Shown here: in pieces, positions 5,659-8,268 of the stretch
Position numbering within the stretch: position 1 is the first letter of the stretch
Layout: each line of letters opens with the position of its first letter
Source of the DNA: Streptomyces violaceoruber
GTDB taxonomy: Bacteria; Actinomycetota; Actinomycetes; Streptomycetales; Streptomycetaceae
DNA length: 8,268 bases
NCBI GenBank assembly: GCA_000720805.1
Contig: JODI01000166.1
Location: 1 to 8,268, forward strand
Direction: 5' to 3'
Translations under genes and position numbers: made by a program
The notes under the pieces: model-generated
What the model saw: the letters and a program-made list of their open reading frames with translations, nothing else
Databases searched by the model: none
Told to the model about the DNA's origin: nothing

Positions 5659-5753
5659 CGAGACGCCCGCCGGGGCCGATCTCGGCATCCGACTCGAGAC
5701 TTTGCCAAATCAAAAGGTTTCTTGACCGTCCCCTTCCGTACTTCTGTCCGTCA

Positions 5754-5773
5754 GGCCCGCACACCGGCGGGCC
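5754..5773 (+). promoter_or_regulatory. Hairpin just upstream of the DUF4142 ribosome site
   Basis: GGCCCGC (5754-5760) pairs perfectly with GCGGGCC (5767-5773) across a 6-nt loop, ending 11 nt before AGGAGG. In the mRNA this 7-bp GC stem could stabilise the 5' end or modulate ribosome access. Confidence 0.35.
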
Positions 5774-5784
5774 CTCGACCGGGC

Positions 5785-5790
5785 AGGAGG
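5785..5790 (+). promoter_or_regulatory. Ribosome binding site deciding the DUF4142 start
   Basis: AGGAGG ends one base before an ATG (5792), which is too close for initiation. The next codon, GTG at 5795, has a 4-nt spacer and is the better start. The next in-frame ATG (5816) is too far. Confidence 0.6.
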
Positions 5791-5794
5791 CATG

Positions 5795-6538
5795 GTGCGC
5801 TTTTCGCGGAACGCGATGGGAACTCTGTTCGTGGGCGGTGCCCTCACGCTGACGCTGGGGGCCCTCGCCTACCCGTCAATGCTCGGTCTCAGCACCGTAT
5901 CCAGCGCCCAGGACAGAGTCATCGCCCAGACGCAGTGGGGGCCGTTGACGGAGCAGGACCGGGACTTCGTGGTCAAGGTGCGCGCGGCGGGACTGTGGGA
6001 ATACCCGGTGGGCCAGATGGGGCTGAACAAGGGAACGTCCAAGGCCGTTCTGACGGCTTCCGAGCACCTGGTCGACGGACACGCCGGGCTGGACGACGCC
6101 TGCCGGAAGATCGCCCCGATGCTCAACGTCACGCTGCCCAACGTGGCCAGCCCGCAGCAGGTCGGCTTCGTGAACCAGCTCAACTCGGATCCCAAGGGCA
6201 CGCAGTTCGACTCGGACTTCGCCAACATCCTGCGGGTGACGCACGGTTCGATCTTCAACACGATCGCGAAGATCCGGTCCACGACGAAGAACAGCATGGT
6301 GCGGCTGCTGGCCGACAAGGCCAACGTCACCGTCCTGGACCACATGACGGTCATGGAGAAGACCGGGCTGGTCAACTTCGACCAGGCCCTCTTCACCCAG
6401 ACCACCCCGCCCAAGCTGCCCAGCGACCAGCTGACGCCGCCCGCGCCGCAGGCCGGCGAGCCGATGGTCGTGCTCACCCCGCCGGCGAACAGCACGGAGA
6501 CCCCGATCGCGATCCCGTCCAACCCGCCGGCGGGCTGA
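5795..6538 (+). CDS. DUF4142 family membrane-anchored exported protein
   Basis: A 247-residue protein starting at GTG 5795. A basic start and a hydrophobic helix at about 9-27 act as signal anchor or signal peptide; no lipobox is present. The helical DUF4142 domain spans about 46-191. Its first half carries LTEQDRDFVVKVRAAGLWEY and the GQMGLNKG block; its second half carries QFDSDFANILRVTHGSIF and LDHMTVMEKTGL. DUF4142 is a ferritin-like helical family found widely in exported bacterial proteins; no activity is established, and I see no metal site I would assert. Residues 203-247 are Pro/Thr-rich and probably extend from the membrane or through the wall. It is monocistronic and convergent with the GH13 gene. 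The upstream region has TTGACC (5722-5727), but no convincing -10 at the right distance. Confidence 0.8.
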   Translation: MRFSRNAMGTLFVGGALTLTLGALAYPSMLGLSTVSSAQDRVIAQTQWGPLTEQDRDFVVKVRAAGLWEYPVGQMGLNKGTSKAVLTASEHLVDGHAGLDDACRKIAPMLNVTLPNVASPQQVGFVNQLNSDPKGTQFDSDFANILRVTHGSIFNTIAKIRSTTKNSMVRLLADKANVTVLDHMTVMEKTGLVNFDQALFTQTTPPKLPSDQLTPPAPQAGEPMVVLTPPANSTETPIAIPSNPPAG

Positions 6539-6564
6539 GGCCCGGCGCTCCCCGGCGGTTCACC

Positions 6565-6578
6565 GGCCGCTTCCGGCC
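6565..6578. terminator. Weak hairpin between convergent DUF4142 and GH13 genes
   Basis: GGCCG-CTTC-CGGCC forms a 5-bp stem with a tetraloop in the 44-bp gap between the two stop codons. It is the only structure there and could terminate both transcripts, but a stem this short is common by chance in GC-rich DNA. Confidence 0.3.
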
Positions 6579-6582
6579 ACCT

Positions 6583-8241
6583 CTACGCGAGCCACACCGT
6601 GGTGTCCGGCCCGAGCAGCGCACCCCCGTCCGCCAGGGGCGCGCTGCTCAGCAGCACATCCCCGGGCGGCAGGGGTACGGCCGTGCCGGACACGTTGGTG
6701 ACGCAGCGCCAGCCGTCGTGGCGGGTGAAGTCCACCACCCCGGGCGGGCTGTCGTCCGCCCAGGTCAGCGACTCCCCCTCCTGCAGCTTGCGGCGCAGGC
6801 GCAGGGCCGTGCGGTAGAACTCCAGGGTCGAGCCCTCGGTTCCGTCCTGCGCCTCGACCGCGTACCGCGCGAAGCTCTCCGGCTGCGGCAGCCAGGCGCC
6901 GGCCGCCCCGAAGCCGTACGAGGGTCCCGTCGTCGTCCACGGCAGCGGCACCCGGCAGCCGTCGCGGCCCTTGCGGACACGGCCCGTCTGCTCCCAGATC
7001 GGGTCCTGGAGCACCTCGACGGGCAGGTCGGCCACCTCGGGCAGGCCGAGTTCCTCGCCCTGGTAGACGTACGAGGATCCGGGCAGCGCCAGCATCAGCA
7101 GCGTGGCCGCCCGGGCCCGCCGCAGCCCTGCCGTCTCGTCGATCGCGGGGGCGTGACCGCCGGACAGGAGCCAGGCGTTGGAGTCGGTGCCGGGCGGGAG
7201 CATCAGGCGGGACGCGTGGCGCACGACGTCGTGGTTGGACAGGACCCAGGTGGCGGAGGCGCCGGCCGCCCGGGCGGTGGCCAGGGAGTCGGTGATGACC
7301 TCGCGGAGGGCGTCCGCGTCCCAATCGGCCTGCAGATACTCGAAGTTGAAGGCCTGGCCGAGTTCGTCCGGGCGGGCGTACAGCGCGCGCCGGGCACCGG
7401 GGACCCAGGCCTCGGCGACGGCCATGCGGGGCGGGCGGTAGGCGTCGAGGATCTTGCGCCAGTCGCGGTAGATCTCGTGGACCTCGTCGCGGTCGTAGAA
7501 GGGGTGGGTGCCGGGCGGGAAACCGGACAGCGCGTCCTCCGCGCTGAGTTCGGGGGAACCGAGGTCCCGCAGGGGTTCGCCGAGGTCCTTGGCCAGGGCG
7601 TGGGCGACGTCGACGCGGAAACCGTCGACGCCCCGGTCGGACCAGAAGCGCAGGGTGGTGCGGAAGTCGGCGCGGACCTCCTCGTTGGCCCAGTCGAGGT
7701 CGGGCTGCTGGGGAGCGAACAGGTGGAGGTACCACTGCCCGTCCGGGACCCGCCGCCAGGCGCTGCCGCCGAAGACGGACTGCCAGTCGGTGGGCGGGAG
7801 TTCGCCGTGCGCGCCCCGGCCGTCGCGGAAGACGTACCGGTCGCGGGCCGGGGATCCGGGGCCGGCGGCCAGGGCCTCCTGGAACCAGGCGTGCTGGTGG
7901 GAGGTGTGGTTGGGGACCAGGTCGACGATCACCTTGAGGCCCAGACGGTGGGCCTCGGCGGCCATCGCGTCGAAGTCGTCGAGGGTGCCCAGGCGCGGGT
8001 CGACGTCCCGGTAGTCGGCGACGTCGTAGCCGCCGTCGGCGAGTTCGGAGGGGTAGAAGGGGCTGAGCCACAGGGCGTCGACACCGAGGGCGGCGAGGTG
8101 GGTCAGCCGCCGGGTGACGCCCTTCAGGTCTCCGAGCCCGTCACCGTCGGCGTCGGCGAAGCTGCGCGGGTAGACCTGGTAGACGACGGCCTGCCGCCAC
8201 CAGTCGGGGTCCTTGGGGGAGAGGTCGGGGGAGGAGGGGGC
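6583..8241 (-). CDS. GH13 alpha-glucosidase (oligo-1,6-glucosidase/maltase type), N-terminus missing
   Basis: 552 codons are present; the start lies beyond the contig end. It is a cytoplasmic retaining glucosidase that releases glucose from malto- or isomalto-oligosaccharides. Counting from the first genomic codon: WWRQAVVYQVYPRSF (14-28) opens the TIM barrel. A calcium-type loop DADGDGLGD follows (30-38), then conserved region I DLVPNH (107-112) and QPDLDW (179-184). Region II GFRVDV carries nucleophile D211, region III has acid/base E277, and region IV SNHD has D338. YQGEELG is at 393-399, and a C-terminal beta domain begins near 470. All catalytic residues are intact. Val212 after the nucleophile is the residue linked to alpha-1,6 activity in this family. 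It resembles Streptomyces AglA-like enzymes, often beside malEFG, but the neighbour is out of view. Only about 5-15 residues seem lost. Confidence 0.92.
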   Translation of the reverse strand, partial: APSSPDLSPKDPDWWRQAVVYQVYPRSFADADGDGLGDLKGVTRRLTHLAALGVDALWLSPFYPSELADGGYDVADYRDVDPRLGTLDDFDAMAAEAHRLGLKVIVDLVPNHTSHQHAWFQEALAAGPGSPARDRYVFRDGRGAHGELPPTDWQSVFGGSAWRRVPDGQWYLHLFAPQQPDLDWANEEVRADFRTTLRFWSDRGVDGFRVDVAHALAKDLGEPLRDLGSPELSAEDALSGFPPGTHPFYDRDEVHEIYRDWRKILDAYRPPRMAVAEAWVPGARRALYARPDELGQAFNFEYLQADWDADALREVITDSLATARAAGASATWVLSNHDVVRHASRLMLPPGTDSNAWLLSGGHAPAIDETAGLRRARAATLLMLALPGSSYVYQGEELGLPEVADLPVEVLQDPIWEQTGRVRKGRDGCRVPLPWTTTGPSYGFGAAGAWLPQPESFARYAVEAQDGTEGSTLEFYRTALRLRRKLQEGESLTWADDSPPGVVDFTRHDGWRCVTNVSGTAVPLPPGDVLLSSAPLADGGALLGPDTTVWLA

Positions 8242-8268
8242 CTGTCTCTTATACACATCTCCGAGCCC
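8242..8268. other. Nextera transposase adapter (sequencing artefact)
   Basis: The terminal 27 bases begin with the Tn5 mosaic end CTGTCTCTTATACACATCT and continue with CCGAGCCC, the start of the Illumina Nextera read-2 adapter arm. The match is exact. This is untrimmed adapter at a contig end, not genomic sequence. It creates a false GTG start (8256) and the artefactual N-terminus MYKRQ on the GH13 frame. Confidence 0.97.

Noticed and set aside
5722..5747. Sigma-70 promoter for DUF4142 from TTGACC at 5722
   Set aside because: No TANNNT-like hexamer lies 16-19 bp downstream; TACTTC at 5739 is only 11 bp away.
5869..6522. 217-codon minus-strand frame over the DUF4142 gene
   Set aside because: It is antisense to a clear DUF4142 domain and has no ribosome site or recognisable fold.
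6560..8071. 503-codon minus-strand frame inside the glucosidase
   Set aside because: Out-of-frame Arg/Pro-rich shadow; the GH13 catalytic regions are all in the other frame.
8242..8256. GTG start at 8256 giving the N-terminus MYKRQ
   Set aside because: These codons lie wholly in the sequencing adapter, so they are not part of the gene.

Overview
The window is high-GC actinobacterial DNA, almost certainly Streptomyces or a close relative. Codon third positions are nearly all G or C, and several products belong to families typical of Streptomyces (DUF6479, DUF7144, DUF4328, DUF6445). It is the end of a draft contig: the last 27 bases (8242-8268) are Illumina Nextera transposase adapter, not genome, so real sequence stops at 8241. 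I count seven protein genes, two of them partial, plus one possible 26-codon small ORF. There are no RNA genes, CRISPR arrays or insertion sequences.

Layout. 1-2031 (-) is a 14-helix DHA2-type MFS drug/proton antiporter whose C-terminus is extended by prealbumin-like (carboxypeptidase-regulatory-like) repeats; it runs off the left edge. 2175-2858 (-) is a DUF4328 multi-pass membrane protein. A 229-bp divergent gap holds the small ORF and a CRP-type palindrome. 3088-3459 (+) is a one-helix DUF6479 protein. It overlaps tail to tail, by 10 bp, with 3450-3992 (-), a four-helix DUF7144 protein with a Gly/Pro/Gln repeat tail. 4251-4778 (+) is a secreted lipoprotein. A perfect 24-bp palindrome (4825-4848) serves as a terminator between it and 4868-5569 (-), a DUF6445 protein with the HxD...H iron site of 2-oxoglutarate/Fe(II) oxygenases. 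5795-6538 (+) is a membrane-anchored DUF4142 protein. 6583-8241 (-) is a GH13 alpha-glucosidase lacking only its extreme N-terminus.

How the genes relate. Six of the seven products are, or are predicted to be, membrane or exported proteins of unknown or loosely known role, mostly as single-gene units in alternating orientation. I see no polycistronic pathway. The GH13 enzyme would hydrolyse malto- or isomalto-oligosaccharides in the cytoplasm; in Streptomyces such genes often lie by a maltose ABC transporter operon, but that side is beyond the contig end. The regulatory layer is the most informative part: the DUF6479 and DUF6445 genes look leaderless, and a CRP-type site sits at the class-II activation distance from the DUF6479 start. 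An 11-bp-period direct repeat resembling a PHO box lies in the DUF6445/DUF4142 divergent region.

I see no convincing new multi-gene system. The best leads are the antiporter with a probably cytosolic prealbumin-like tail, the orphan iron/2-oxoglutarate-type enzyme, the CRP-like leaderless promoter and the small ORF.
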